The notes: a model not told the origin generated them from the sequence alone. DNA of 64,000 bases from Taxillus chinensis (GCA_023512835.1 CM042090.1:20558356-20622355); one strand, 5' to 3'. Positions 44,108-57,900 are shown, counted from the stretch's first letter. Numbers and translations are program-made.

Positions 44108-47100
44108 CTAACAAAGAGCTTTAGCCGCAGCTATAACAGCCTCGGCTGTGAGACCAAACTCCTTGTATATTTTTCCAGCTGGGGCGCTAGCCCCAAACCG
44201 GTCGATCCCAATTGCCTTCCCTTTGCTTCCAACGATCTTCTCCCACCCAAATGTTGTTCCAGCTTCAACGCTAACCCTAGCTGTTACAGCTGCTGGCAGG
44301 ATGCTTTCCTTGTAAGCATCAGATTGATCCTCAAAAAGCTCCCAGGAAACGAAGGAGACAACTCTAACAGCTTTCCCTTCCCCCCTCAGTTCATTAGCTG
44401 CTTTGACAGCAATTTCCAGTTCAGATCCAGTTCCCAACAAAATAACATCAGGCTTGTTTCCGGTAGAATTGTCCGATATTATGTAGCCACCCTTTTCAAC
44501 ACCTTCCATAGAAGTTCCCTGAAGCTGGGGCAGCTTTTGACGAGAAAGGGCAAGGATTGAAGGCCTCTTCCTGTTAAGAACTGCAACCCTGTAAGCACCA
44601 GCTGTTTCGGTCCCATCAGCTGGGCGAAGCATCAAAATGTTAGGCATAGCTCGAAAACTTGCCAAATGCTCAATGGGCTGATGGGTGGGACCATCCTCTC
44701 CAAGCCCGATTGAGTCATGAGTCATTACGTAGATAACCCCAGCCTGGCTCAAGGCAGAAATCCGAATGGCAGCTCTCATGTAGTCCGTGAAAACAAAGAA
44801 GGTGGCGCAGTAAGGGATGAGGCCAGGGCTGTGAAGGGCAATCCCATTGCAGATGGATCCCATTCCATGCTCCCTGACACCAAATCTGATGTTGCGTTCT
44901 TCCGGGGTATCCTTTTGGAAGTTCCCAAACATTTTCAGCAAGGTCATGTTAGAGGAAGCAAGATCTGCGCTGCCACCTAGAAAACCAGGGAGAACTTTTG
45001 CTAGGGCATTTAGACATTGCTGAGAGAGATTTCTAGTGGCATCAGCTGCACTCTCTGGGGTATATGTCTGAGGGAACAAAAATGAAAGCGCAGGGTCTCA
45101 AAACATATCCATAACTATCATACTGAATGTCAAGCTGATTCAAATTTGTTAAAAAAGCAAGGGGGGATAGATGTTTTCTAAATATACTCACCGGAAGTGC
45201 TTTTTCCCAACTAGCAGGTAAATCACCAGAAATAATAGACTTTAACTCAGCTGCCTCTTCCTTGTATTTCTTCTCATACTCAGCAAATTTTGCATTCCAT
45301 TCAGCTTCAAAAGCAGCACCCACAGGGACATGACGACTCCAATGCCTGGTAGAAAATGTAAAACAAAATCATAAATAAATCACTCGTTAATTCAACACAA
45401 AAAACATAAGCGTCATAATCATGTGACCTTCCTCTAGATTTCTCCTAGAGACCTTTCTAAATTTCCTTACTTTCTAACATCCTCAGGCACATGGAAAGGC
45501 CCGTATGGCCATTTGAGGTTGCTCCTTGTCGCATCCACTTCCTTAGCACCCAATGCACTGCCATGTACACTATATGAATTTGCCTTGTTTGGGGATCCAT
45601 AACCAATAGTGGTTGTCACCTTTGAGAGATAAAAACTTCATTATGATATAAAATAAAATTAATAATAATAAAAGATAGAACATTGATGTGTAATAAGCTA
45701 TGAAAATAAATATAAGAACGGAAGATTACAACAGTAAGAATATATTGATTATTAATAGCCTGCCCACAAGAGAACTTGTAGAATCAATTAAATAGAAAGG
45801 TAAATATAATTCAATGTATGCCACTGTGCCTAACTTTTATGTCAATTGCTGTGAAGATAATTAGTTTTTTAAACTAAGAATTATGCAATTTAGCCCAACA
45901 ATTATGCAATGTGAACACTTTAATTTCAAATATTAGCCTCAAAAGATGTATTCTGTGTCATAAAAGTGAGTTCAAATCACACTTGGTTCGCGGAATGAAG
46001 TAATGATTGAATAGATTTAAATTCCATGAGAATAAAATAGGTAAAGAATAGTGCAAACGTTTTGTTTGGTTTGTACCATTGAGCCAATAGATAATATATT
46101 CCAATTTACATTCATTTGATTGATTGATAACTAATCAATATGGAAAAAATGAAGGATTATAACAAAATGACAAAAATGCACTAAGATGTAAATGACATAA
46201 TTTGTCATTGTTTGAAATTTAATTGTTTTTTTGGGTACTCACATAATTCAAAAAAGAACAAGAAGAAGAAGAAGAAGGGTATTTCATTTCATATGGAATA
46301 TGAGTAACAGTAGATTAAACTAATTAGGGAAAGCCTTCTATGTTGATTAAGGTAGGAATGCCTATTCTATTCCAAGCCAACCACAAGAATAGAGGTGGAT
46401 ATTCCAGCAAACAAAACAAGTTGTGAGGGCTTCACAACCTTCACTTAAAAAGTTGATCTCCCATCCTGCACTTCCAAACCTTACAAAGCAACATAGGAAA
46501 GATGTATTTACCTTGATTAGAGTGGGTCTGTCTTTAACAGCCTTTGCTTCCTTAATGGCAGCACGAATATCATCATAACCAGTATTCCCATTCTTCACCC
46601 AGATGACATGCCAGCCAAGACCCTCAAATCGTGTTTCCACAGTCTCAGTGAAAGCAATCTCAGTGTCACCATCGATAGAGATGTGGTTGTCATCATAGAA
46701 TGCAATTAGTTTCCCAAGACCCCAATGACCAGCAATAGAGCAAGATTCATTTGAAACTCCCTCCATTTGACAACCATCCCCCAAAATAACATACCTAAAA
46801 CACATAAAGGCAGATAAATGTCTACACCCTGTAAACATATCTACTATGAAATCTTCAAATTACAAATAAACCACCCCCTGCAGCCCTAGAATATTGTAAA
46901 CTGAAAAACCTATATACATATGATATAAGTAGTATAGGAAGAACTTTATTACGTGTAGTGGTCAACAATGTTGTGGCCTGGTTTGTTGTAACGAGCTGCT
47001 AAATGCTTTTCTGCAAGGGCCAACCCCACAGCATTGGCAACACCTTGACCAAGAGGACCTGCAGAATAATAAAAAAAAAATCAACACTTTGATCATACTA

Positions 47101-48277
47101 AGACACTATAAAGTAGAGTTACAACAAGGAAATGCAATCTAACCGGTAGTGACTTCAACACCAGGTGTCTCAAAGTTCTCTGGGTGTCCCGGGGTTTTAC
47201 TACCCCACTGGCGGAAAGCCTTCAAGTCTTCCTCCTGGTTTGTTGATAGAAATCATATTATTTTCAACCGAAAGAAAATTTTGGTACGAGCAAGAAAGAA
47301 TACAATAGGCCCAAAAACACGTCCAGGAGGGAAACTAATTTAAAATAATGATATTCCCGATTCCGTTTTGGAGGGTGGTTGGGGAAGCTTATCGTTGTAC
47401 AATATACAAGACTAAAAGCTGTTCAAAGCTCAGGTCTGATTTTCAACAGGTGTTTGTAAGCAGAGGTAAATATCCAAACATCCTCTTTTAGGGTTAAAAG
47501 AAAATCTGGATGCCCTACGAAGGAAGTCATATTTATATGCCACTAGGACTCACTCAAATGTACATGGTTGTTGTTAACTAAAAAAAAAAAACACAGCAAT
47601 TGAACAGCACAAAATGGAGCATTAAACTGTGCGCTGTTATGTCATTCAAATCTACCCGTTTCCAGCACCAAACAGACATTTCAAGTCGCATGTTAGCAGT
47701 TAGCACAGAGGTACAAACCCATATCCCATAAAAGCAATCAGCACAACTTCAAATTCATATTCAAGCAGTAGGTAGGGACACGGACCTTGACGCTGTCAAA
47801 GCCGGCGAGGTGAAGCAAGGCGTACTGGAGCATACAGCCGTGACCAGCAGACAGGACGAACCTGTCCCGATTGAACCAGTAGGGGTTCTTCGGGTTGTAT
47901 CTCATGATCTCATCGTACAGGATGTGGCCCATGGGGGCGCAGCCCATGGGCAGTCCCGGGTGGCCAGAGTTAGCCTTCTCCACGGCGTCCACGGCTAGGA
48001 AGCGGATCGTATTGACCGACTTCTCCACGAGGCCGGTCTCCGCCGCCTCGATCGTCTCGGTTGCCGCCGCTGCCTTGACCACGTGGCAGAGGCGCCGGGA
48101 AGCACCAGAAGGGAGACGCAAAGCCACCGCCGCCTGAGAGGAGGAGGTTGAGGAGGATATGAGGCCGGAGACGGCGGCGCGGGAGAGGCGGTCGGAGGGT
48201 GCGACAGCGGATGGGTGAGGCGGGACGACCCGAGACACGACGGCGTGAGAGATGCTCAGCGAGGATGCAGCTGCCAT
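44108..48277 (-). CDS. TKL: Transketolase, plastid
   Basis: Thiamine-diphosphate enzyme moving two-carbon units in the Calvin cycle and the plastid pentose-phosphate pathway; it also handles erythrose-4-phosphate. Seven exons in phase: 48277-47786, 47234-47144, 47058-46953, 46794-46512, 45619-45471, 45345-45192, 45067-44108, giving 744 residues, typical for plants. A Ser/Ala-rich transit peptide of about 70 residues comes first. Catalytic-site histidines lie in [10 protein letters not shown] (His106) and SAGHGCML (His146). The cofactor motif runs from GDG at 235-237 to Asn266. The pyrimidine-domain FVFTDYMR and the substrate-binding [18 protein letters not shown] lie in the last exon. The C-terminus includes [15 protein letters not shown]. 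The leader carries a long GA repeat 14 bases before the ATG. Confidence 0.98.
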
Positions 48278-48287
48278 GGCTAGGACC

Positions 48288-48290
<3 letters not shown>

Positions 48291-48348
<58 letters not shown>
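48291..48348. repeat. (AG)n microsatellite in the transketolase 5' leader
   Basis: About 28 AG dinucleotides immediately upstream of the minus-strand start codon; it reads CT on the coding strand. Confidence 0.97.
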
Positions 48349-48350
<2 letters not shown>

Positions 48351-50225
48351 TGTTTAGTTGTGGGAATGGAGTCCGCCTGGGGCCTGCGGGGACCGAATGG
48401 TTGTATTTGTATAACTTCATATGCACGAAGGGACAGATGGGGAGGGAGAGTGATGACCGTTAGATCTGAGAAGGGAAGGAATCGTGGCCGTTGACCGTGG
48501 ACTGGCATTATAGAATGTGCTTTCATTCCCATTTTCTCTATTTTCTTTTTTTCTCTTCTTCCAACAACTCAACTCGTAATAGAAAGCGGGGGAAGGTGTT
48601 TTTTTTTTTTTTTTTTTGCTTCTGCCAACGATAAGAGAACATTGTCGTCTCTTAAGTAAAAATTCAAAATTGATTAGAACATTGATAATAACTAATTAAA
48701 AATTTTAATACATTTATCTATATAAAATTAACCATAAATTATATTTAAAATTTGTATCTTAATTATAAATTTTGTTAAGAATTTTAAATATAAATTTTAA
48801 GTATAATTTTAAAATTATTTTAGATAAATTTATTAAAATCTACTACTAATCCTCCTGATTTGTTCAACTGGAGATATAATTTTAAGAAAATAAATAAAGT
48901 TGCAATGGGATAAAACTCAATCATGCATGTACACTAAATAACATTTATCATAAATAGCATTTTTCATAATAATATTATTATTATACACTAATATCATAAA
49001 ATGGATTTAGCCGCCCAATTTGGTCGCCCAGCCCTCGGGTGTGGTGGTGGATTTTGGCGCGGCATCGTCATCAAAATTGTCGAGTTTGGACAACCAAGAA
49101 AATGGATGAAGTACGTCATGTTGTCGTCCGCTTAGGATATTGATTACTTTAACATTAATGGGGGTACATGTTGTGTTCGTGCCTGCCGCGTTGCAGACTT
49201 GCGGTTGCTTTCTCAACTAACCTTTCTTGCAACTACTTCTTCAACAACAACGAAATCGTTCGCTTGTCGGGGTGTCAGCTAACTTTATTTGACTTCTAAA
49301 ATAGAATGCGAATACAAGGAATACTCGAATGAATCATCATCACATGTGTGACCGATGACACGTCTAATTCATAGCATTTTCCTCACTTTCTTCTTCTTCT
49401 TCTTCAAACCGCGTACCAAATCTTCAATATCTTGTAATATTTAATGTACCAGCTTTGTTGAAACTGGTAAAGAGCATTAGCATAAATTATTAAGGGGTAA
49501 CATGAGAATTGTCATGGGGTGAGAAAGGCAAGTCCATCAAAGCCAGCTATTTTGTTTGTTTTGTTATTTTTTGAGTTTTAATTGGAATAATAATAATAAT
49601 AATAATAATAATTCTATTTGATGTAAATTAAATGAGGGGAACGAAGGGGAGTTATAAGGGCCGACTCTTTCGCTTGTTTTGTCAATTTTTGAGTTTTAAT
49701 TGCAATAATAATAATGAAATAAGGTTCTTCTTTTGACATTTGGTTACGACCTATAATGTTTCTTTGTGGATTCTAACATAAACAGCACTCAATTCAAAGC
49801 CTCCGTAGGCAGTAGACCATGGAAAGCAAAACCAATGCCTGCCATGGCACACACCAAGGTCCTGCAGCAGTATCCAGTATCCATCATCCATCCAAAAGGT
49901 GCCAAATCAGCAAGAAAGCGCACGGGGATGATGACATGGCAGAAACTCGGCAGGGTGTATTTACCCTCCTGCCATGTCATATCACAATGTCTACAGTCAG
50001 TTGAGGGAACTGACCGCATTTTTACTGACCCTATATTACTGGAACTGTAATAAAGGGAACAGACCGTGCCAATTGTTTCTTTCAACAAAGGAAACAAAAC
50101 ACCAATGTGCATAATATTGATTGAGCCATTGGATGAAATTAGGTCTCCAAGCTTGTGTCTCACATGCTTTAACATTAATGTGTTAACTGGACAAGGGAAG
50201 GTTGGCACCTGCCCATTCCCTAAGG
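48349..50225. other. Region between transketolase and RAD51C
   Basis: Transketolase promoter side (48349 to about 49000), an AAT repeat at 49586-49612 and the RAD51C 3' flank. A 146-codon frame begins just after the RAD51C stop on the same strand, but it has no ATG at its head and no recognised domain. Confidence 0.55.
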
Positions 50226-53200
50226 TCACATCAGCCTCACTCGTTTACAACTTGAAGCACAGCTCCTTATGCCTTTGCGTGTCACAGAGTATGGTGCCGA
50301 GGCTGATCGAAGGGAAGGAGACTTGTCTATGTACGCATATCGTTCATCATCATTCCAGTGTAAAATGATTCGATTTGTGCAAGCATGTGACCAGCTATCA
50401 CCTGTTCATCCAACTCGTGAGTGCTGAACTTAGCACATAAATGTGACGAGCAAAATGAACATGGGAAGCCAAAACTAGTGCAGAATACATAAGCAATAAG
50501 GTCACCTAGGGCAAGAGTTAATTGAAATGAGCCTTCTGAATACTTGGTAGTCACCTGATTCAAAATGACAATCTGCCAAGTGTAGAACATACAATATGAG
50601 ACAAAATTGCAAATATAAAAAAGGCCAAATATATAAACCGGACAATATGAAGCACCCATACCCACGTAGAGATAAACACGAGGCTTGAGGAAATAACATC
50701 TTTATTTGTCATTCACTGACAAATTGACTATAGGATAAATAAATTTTTATACTCCAAAAGATACAGATTTGTTAAATATAATAATAATAATTCTTACCGC
50801 CAAACTGTACGTTTTTGCAAGTTTCATCAATTTCAAAGCCATTCCACTCAGTACACGAGTCCTATGGGCCATGTCATCAAAATCTTGTCGAAAGTGGAAA
50901 GTGATGCTGTCAATAATAACCACCTTAACCTGCCAAAACATAAAATACAATGAAACATTACACACAGAATGAGCAAGATATTAATATCATATAACTCTTA
51001 AAGAGCTCTCATTGTCCAAAGATCATATAAACAGCAACCGGTCCAAAAGGTTCAAAGATCATACAAACAGAAGCAACTAAAAAAGTAAATAAATAAAAAG
51101 AAAAAATAGAAAAGAATATATTCAGTACAAAAAGGAGATAATAGATTTACTTTAAGACGGATAAACAAGAGGTGAGAAAGGCAGGAGATTGTTAACACAC
51201 ACATGAGTTTGGGGGACGGATAGTTGGCTATCCACATATTACAGCATTTTTTGTGGGGATCAAAGAAGGCCTAGGGAATGGGTATAGGGTAAACAATGCA
51301 ATTTATTTCCCAACACATACTGTTGGGAATTCCACAACGGGAACTGCATTAATGTGTTTTGGTATCACGGACGTGTAAGCATAACAAGCTAACAAAAAAC
51401 TACTGACCCATAGAATAGAAGTTTTCTTTGTCATTTTCAGGTAATCTAACAGCTTATAGGTAAACCCTGCAAGGCTTGTCTGGGTGGTTGGCCCAATGAC
51501 TTCAAGGTTGGAGGTTTGACTCCAATCGCCAGCAGGGTGGGAGGTGGGAGAAATTTTAGATAGAAAAGGGTGTGAGTTGTAATAAATAAATAATAAAAAT
51601 TAATTGCTTATAGGCCAAAACCATCTCTGAGTTGACAAGACATACACAGATTTTTAACAAGAAAACTGTCCGGGCTTAATAAAACCCTATCTAAGAAGAA
51701 GCTTTTTAAAAAAAAAAAAAAAGTAATAGCTATCGTTATTTATTTATGGTCCACAATTAAAAGAAAAATATCACTGCACCTACATCATTATGCTCTGAGA
51801 TGAACTTGTCTAAGTAATTTATGAGGGCTATTTGCTCTGTATAACTGCAGACACGAAAATAGAATATGTTTTCTAGGAAATCATTAGGCCTCATTTTAAA
51901 TTGGCAAGCATGAAAATCTTTCCGTTGACAGCCAGCATTAGCCAACATGTCTTCTAAGCATGCCTCAGCAATCTGTAAAGCACGTTCCACCATAAAGCTT
52001 CCTTCCGTATCTGACCACACACTTAACATATGTTTAAAACTCGAAGTGTAAGAAGCAAAGAGAATACATATAGATCAGTCATAAAATAACAAGACTTACC
52101 AATATAAATTGACTTTCCTCCTAGGCCACCATAATCAACTGGAATTTGAACGTTGATAGCAAGTTGAATCCTATAATTTTTTTTACATTTACATTCCAAA
52201 AGGTAAAACCAACTGTACAGAGAAGTTCAATATATAACACGCATACCCCAATTGTGTTTTACCGATGCCTGGAACTCCACCTAGAAAGATAAAATTTAAA
52301 ATTAATATATATATATATATATATATATCTGAAGATCTGTAGAATGTCTATTATAAACCAATTGTGCAAATTCTATCAGGAGCCATGATCTTTATAGTTT
52401 GATACCAACCAATTTCAGTAACTTCTTTGCAATTTATTCCCCCACCAAGGATGTTATCTAGTTCTACACAAGATGTGGTAATGCGACTGAAAAACTCCTC
52501 TTCATGGAACATGTCCCAGGCAGTTTGAGCACCTGAAGGAGATGAAAACAGAATAAATAGCTCCTAATTATGAAAAACTATATGAGACCAAAGTGTGGAA
52601 AGTGATTTTTCAATTATCTGGCCTTAAGTTATGGTTTTAAATTTAACAAAATAGAACAAAAAATTTAAGCAGTGATCAAAATGTAAGTTAGATTTATATA
52701 AAACAGCCCATTAATCTCGGTAGAAGACAAATGAGAATTCCTACAAGCTTCAAGGAGAATTGATTTCAGTTAAAATTTTATAAGGTCTTCCAATTCTAGG
52801 AGTTCAGACAGGGCTTGTTTTTAAAGGGCTCCTCCACCTATTTTTAGTTGCCTGACTAAGTTACCAGACTACCAGCCAGTAAGATCTTTCCAAATGGGAG
52901 AAGCCCTGATCCACCCCCATTTCACTCACACCGAAAATATTCATGTTTACTAACATGTTGTCTGCCAATATAGCATCATTTTTTACGATTACCTACCCAT
53001 GTTCAAAATTCAAATATATGTTTTAGATTAGCAAGCACCCATGTAAAACTAAAATATTCTATTTGCAGTTTCATTTGGAACATTTATCGGCATCCCTTGT
53101 TGAGAAATGCCTAGAAGAAAAAAGGGCTAACATTCAATAGCCACACGTATGTGGCATGTGTAATACCGAGCCATTTGTAATAGGACCATCTCGTCAAAGC

Positions 53201-54137
53201 CACTAAAACCAATTAGGAGAAACAGGAGTGATTCCACAAGTCATTTTTCAAACAGTAATTGTACCATCAACTATCGCATGATTTCCATCAGAATTGTTTG
53301 ATCTGCTACTGTGTGATGATGCAGCATTCAATATGTCAAGTGCTTCGCCTTCAGCAATCTTTAGATCTACTCAAGGAAAATAAATCCCACAAAACTTTAG
53401 ATGATACAGAATCTATTGGAATGAGATGAACTTGTACATGCCACGTACAACAAGACACGACTATCTATATGAACTTAGGCTCTGTTTATTTAATGGGAAA
53501 TGAGGCCATTCGAAAAGTATTTTCAGGATAAAACACTTTGGGGATGAAATTTCTTCACCCATGTAGTGTTTAGTAGAAAGAGAGACAAGGAAAAATAACA
53601 TAAATACAATTATAATTTATTTTCCGCCAAGCAAAAGGAACCGAACCCCTAATGAAATTGAAGGCACGCGGCGGAAACATGTTATATGATAAGTGATAAC
53701 AAGTTTTCAGGAATGGGTGTCGAATGTCTAGCTCAATCGAAGCAAAGCCACAAAAACGATGACCAAAGATTACAAGAGCAAATGAAACACCACTCTAGTC
53801 TCTAGCAAGCAAGCAGACACATGGGAACAGCATACAGTAAGTGGTGTGGTACACTACACCCTTAAACCTCGCAGCACAGTGGCCAAATGATGTCTGCAGT
53901 AACCGAGTCTGAAACATGAATCGCAGCAGGTAATATGAAACACGAATGAAGATTGAAACAAACAAAAGTGAAACACGAAACATCACATCGACAATGCAAA
54001 GGAGGGGGAGGAAGGGAAGAACAACCTCGGGCGAGGAGGGAGGGAGGGACGGAGGAGAGGGAAGAGAGAGAGGTGTAGCCTGCGGTTATCAGCTTCGCTC
54101 TCTGCGATGCTGATATCGGTAGCCTCCCTACTTCCAT
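50226..54137 (-). CDS. RAD51C: DNA repair protein RAD51C
   Basis: RecA-family RAD51 paralogue that supports strand exchange in homologous recombination and meiosis, acting in the nucleus with other paralogues. Nine exons in phase: 54137-54026, 53366-53265, 52532-52410, 52280-52247, 52170-52100, 52010-51784, 50929-50798, 50572-50506, 50401-50226, giving 347 residues. An N-terminal helical segment ([19 protein letters not shown]) leads to the ATPase core. Walker A GVPGIGKT is at 114-121, [19 protein letters not shown] follows, Walker B VVIID is at 226-230, then ILNQVTTK and [16 protein letters not shown]. The basic tail KRVRLM is a plausible nuclear-localisation signal, like the KRVKMM tail I recall in Arabidopsis. 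The start is the ATG at 54137; the open frame continues upstream only through a GT repeat. Confidence 0.95.
51452..51614 (+). mobile_element. tRNA-derived SINE in RAD51C intron 6
   Basis: The body, about 51461-51605, has an A-box-like GGCTTGTCTGGGTGGTTGG, a B-box GGTTTGACTCC at 51513-51523 and an A-rich tail ending in TAATAAATAAATAATAAAAA. It is bounded by a perfect 9-base duplication, GCTTATAGG, at 51452-51460 and 51606-51614. These are the hallmarks of a SINE inserted by target-primed reverse transcription, here opposite to the host gene. Confidence 0.75.
52304..52328. repeat. (AT)n microsatellite
   Basis: About 12 AT dinucleotides in the intron between RAD51C exons 3 and 4. Confidence 0.95.
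53477..53652. mobile_element. Possible Tourist-like MITE in RAD51C intron 1
   Basis: The left end GGCTCTGTTTATTTAATGGG is preceded by TTA. The right end AAGGAACCGAACCC inverts to GGGTTCGGTTCCTT and is followed by CTAA. The ends resemble PIF/Harbinger-type repeats, but identity is modest and the duplication is unclear. Confidence 0.3.
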
Positions 54138-54162
54138 CTCCTTCCTTCTCACACACACTCAC

Positions 54163-54189
<27 letters not shown>
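54163..54189. repeat. (CA)n microsatellite upstream of RAD51C
   Basis: About 13 CA dinucleotides, 26-52 bases before the RAD51C ATG. Confidence 0.95.
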
Positions 54190-54194
<5 letters not shown>

Positions 54195-54947
54195 GGGTTT
54201 GGGGATGGAAAAGCCCTCGCTTAATTTTGAACTATTGACAATAAAATACCATTTATTTCCCTCTAGGCCTCTACCCACTTTTGGCACGCAAATGTTATTG
54301 ACAATAAGTTTACTATTTATTTTTTAGAAATATTTTATTTTATGCAAGTCGTCTCGTATATTGTCCAATATTATAATGATTAAAATTAATAAAATACTAT
54401 CATATTAAGTAATACTTGTACGTAATATTATTTTTTAAAATTGCATATCCTCTTTGAATGAGTAGACAAATACAATTTTAGAAAATGATCTTGCCAAAAT
54501 TGCTTTTAAAATTTTAAAAATGATTTTAGCAAAATCGTTTTCTGCTGTGAAGTGTGATTTTTTTTTTTTGAAACGGTAGTTCGCCCAGAAATTAAGAATA
54601 AACCTGCATCGATTTTTTTATAAAAAAAAAAAAAAAACTATTTGGCAGGCAATCAGATTTTTACAAACGGCATTGAATATAGAAAAATCTTAATATTGTT
54701 CACACAACATGTTAATACAACATACATTTAGCATGATCAAAGTCACTCCCTCAGCTCAATGTCTTTATTCTCACAGAAACCGGACGTCATCAGTTGTAAT
54801 GTTGACGGAAAATAGAGGAGAAGCCTTTTTGGGTACATTTTAACTACCCTAACGGGCAATCAATCTCTCCTTGTACATACTAACCCAACCAAACCAACAA
54901 GCCTTAATTCCAGTACATACAGTACATAATGTATGGAATCAAAAAGT
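54190..54947. other. RAD51C promoter side and arginase 3' flank
   Basis: AT-rich DNA with A/T runs near 54560 and 54620. The right part is the arginase 3' untranslated region. No further gene seen. Confidence 0.6.
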
Positions 54948-57900
54948 TCATTTTGATATCTTTGCAACCAGCTCTCTTACCAGCTTTGCAGCAACCATAG
55001 CTGTCATGCCATCTACAGTGTCACGCTGTGGGTTGAACTCCACCACATCAGCAGCAACAACATTGGCCTGAAGATTGTGCAGGATGTTAAGAACGTCACG
55101 GAAAGACAGGCCTCCTGGCTCAATGTGAGACACTCCCGGAGCAAATGCCGGATCCAGGCAGTCCACATCTATTGAAATATAAACACCCTTTGCACCTTCC
55201 CCTAGTTTCTGTCAAATAATGGGGCAACCATGAGACCACTGAACTTTTAAATGCCACTCCACTTCATAGACAGCATAATTTGCTTGCCATTCTTCTTAAT
55301 TTCATTCAATTCAAATTGAGAATTAGTACACTACAAATAACATCTAGCATTCTCAAGGATAATATTTAAAGAACAAACTTGATATAACAATTGGATTACT
55401 ATCATGTGATTGAGAGGTCATGAATTCAAAAGTTGTCTCTATTGGCCCTTATGATCCGATCTCTTCTCGGATCTCACTCCATGCAGAAGCTTTTTGTCCT
55501 GAATTTATTCTTTATTCTAAAAGATAATATTTACTATCAATTGCCAAATTGAGCATTAATCAATGCAAATTTTTACAGACAGACACATGCTTTTATGAAA
55601 TTTCTAATTCAACAAATTTCCCATCAACAATTGATTTTATGTCACGGTAAATTTGTGTACTCCTCCAAAGGAAATAAATGAATTATAACAAGATAAGACT
55701 GGATCATTTTGTTTCATCATATAAGCTTTTGCAGGGTTCTAACCGAAAAAATTAACTAAAAAGTGAATAAACAACCCATATCTTAGAAAAGTAATTGTTG
55801 AACGTGCCTTAATTGATATACTAAAGCGTTATAATAAAAAAAAGGGCACCAAAAAATGCCTTAATTCATTATTCCAGCTATTTAAGAACTCTAGATTTTA
55901 TCCACTTAGAAAAAGAGAGAGAGAGAGACCAGGTTCTCCAAAAGGTGGCGATCTCTTGAGAAGTTCTGCATTTCATAAAGTTCTGCACCAAATTTTTTTA
56001 CTTGGTCACGTCCTTCCTTTGTAATTGATCGAATACCAACCTGAAGAACAAATAATAATAAATTCATAAATGTTGTGGATGTTTACATGCTTACTAATTA
56101 TTTTATCGATGAGTTTTATGTTTGTCACATATCCGTCTTGTGAGATAGGAGTACATATATGTCATGTCCTTTTTCTCATTAGTAATAACATATTTAAATT
56201 TTATCTATTAAACAAAAAATAAATAAATTTGCACAGTAACAAATAGAACATGATTTATATATTGGTTGCAATTAGCCTTTATCAAATCGTGCATAAAATT
56301 GCATGAAACCGAATGCTTATTTAAGATATGAAAAACATAAAAACAAAATTTAAATTCCCTGAATATGGCAGTACGCTTGCAAAAATGCATAGTTTCACCT
56401 TAATTGTGCACATATACTATTACCAGCCACTGATGAATGTACCTGAGACAAATAAAAAGATAAAAAGAAAAAAGAGTAATACTGTGCAGCGTAAGTGCAA
56501 ACATCTCTTTCTTTTTCTTTGTTTCTTTTTCTTTTTTTTCTTTTTTGTGCTTCCGATGACCAAACTTTGGATCTTATTTATTTATGAAAAGTAATTTTAT
56601 GGGACTAAAGGTTCACCTATACTAAAATCTACTATCAGCTACATCACGATGAGAAAGCCAATTTAATCATCACCTCATATCTCAATTCTCCTTTTGTTGA
56701 CGAAGTACAATAGAAAAAGACTAAAATAGTGCATACCAGTATTCCAAAACGCACCACCAATCTAATTCCTGCCTTTTCAATAGTCAATGGCTCAATACTA
56801 AAGAACGTGATTTAGAAAAGTTTAGAACATGTATAATTTAGTAAAAAAAAGTAGAATTACTAACTTCAAAGACTTATACAACAGTTTTTAGAAATAAACA
56901 GATGTTGAATAAATATTAGGAAAAACACATTATTAGGATTGATAAGATTAGGAAAAACAAAAGACTGGGATTGATATGATAAAATCAATGCATCAATTAC
57001 TATCCCATGTAGAAGCAAAGGACATAAAATATTGTTACCTGTAAAAGTCGATGAGCATAACCACCCTCCATAATTCGGGCAAAAGAAGAAGCATGTGAAT
57101 ATTTATTTCCTTCAAAACAATGGTAATTATCAGGATGCGCATCAAAATGAAGAATATCTAGAGATCCTCCAAGCTTCTCAGACACAGCTCTTACAACAGG
57201 ATAAGAAATTGAGTGGTCACCCCCTAAAATTAATGGCCTTAATGGTTCCTGCAAAGAACAGTATAAGAGGTCAGATTTGTCTGTCAAACAAAACATACAA
57301 GAATTAGTGAGTGAATTATTGAATTTGAGACCTCACACCATAAAATTTCAAGATTTTCAGAGAGTGAAAATCATCAAAAGAATATGCTGGCCCTTTTTTC
57401 CCCCACCTTTATTTATTTAATATTTTCTACCCATTCAGGGTACATGGGGTTGCAGAAGAAGCTGGTGTGAAACTGTAGCATTAAAAAATTAAAATTCTAA
57501 AACTGGAAAGAGACAGCAAAATAAAACGTACTTGCTCCATCACTAGCTTGACAGACTCACTAATTATACCCATCAATTTGTCATCATTAATACCACAGTC
57601 TCGGATCTCTTGAATAGGTACATCACCAGCATCAGTTAGCACCCTTGGATCATCTAACTGCTTCCCTGCATAGAGAACAAGAGAATTTCCTAGAATATCC
57701 TATTATTGAATTTCACACACACATTGTAACAGATAGTCACCATCCGGGTAACTGACATCAGAAATTTATTCAAAAGACAACTGATGCAGAAAAAACGGAA
57801 CAAACCCAAAGCACTCTATCATCAATTAATTCATCAATAAGTTCTCCCAAAGGATTTTCATGCTATTACAGTATTACTTACAGGAAAAGCTCAAAGCTAG

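Noticed and set aside
44084..44560. 158-codon plus-strand frame
   Set aside because: Antisense to the last transketolase exon.
45930..46110. SINE-like GTGAGTTCAAATCAC segment in transketolase intron 4
   Set aside because: A B-box-like motif is present, but I found no A box, tail or flanking duplication.
49789..50229. 146-codon minus-strand frame directly after the RAD51C stop
   Set aside because: It begins at GTG, overlaps the 3' untranslated region and shows no recognisable domain; an alternative RAD51C end is possible but unsupported.
54138..54158. Upstream extension of the RAD51C N-terminus
   Set aside because: The extra residues come from a GTG codon next to a GT repeat; the ATG at 54137 gives the family-like N-terminus.
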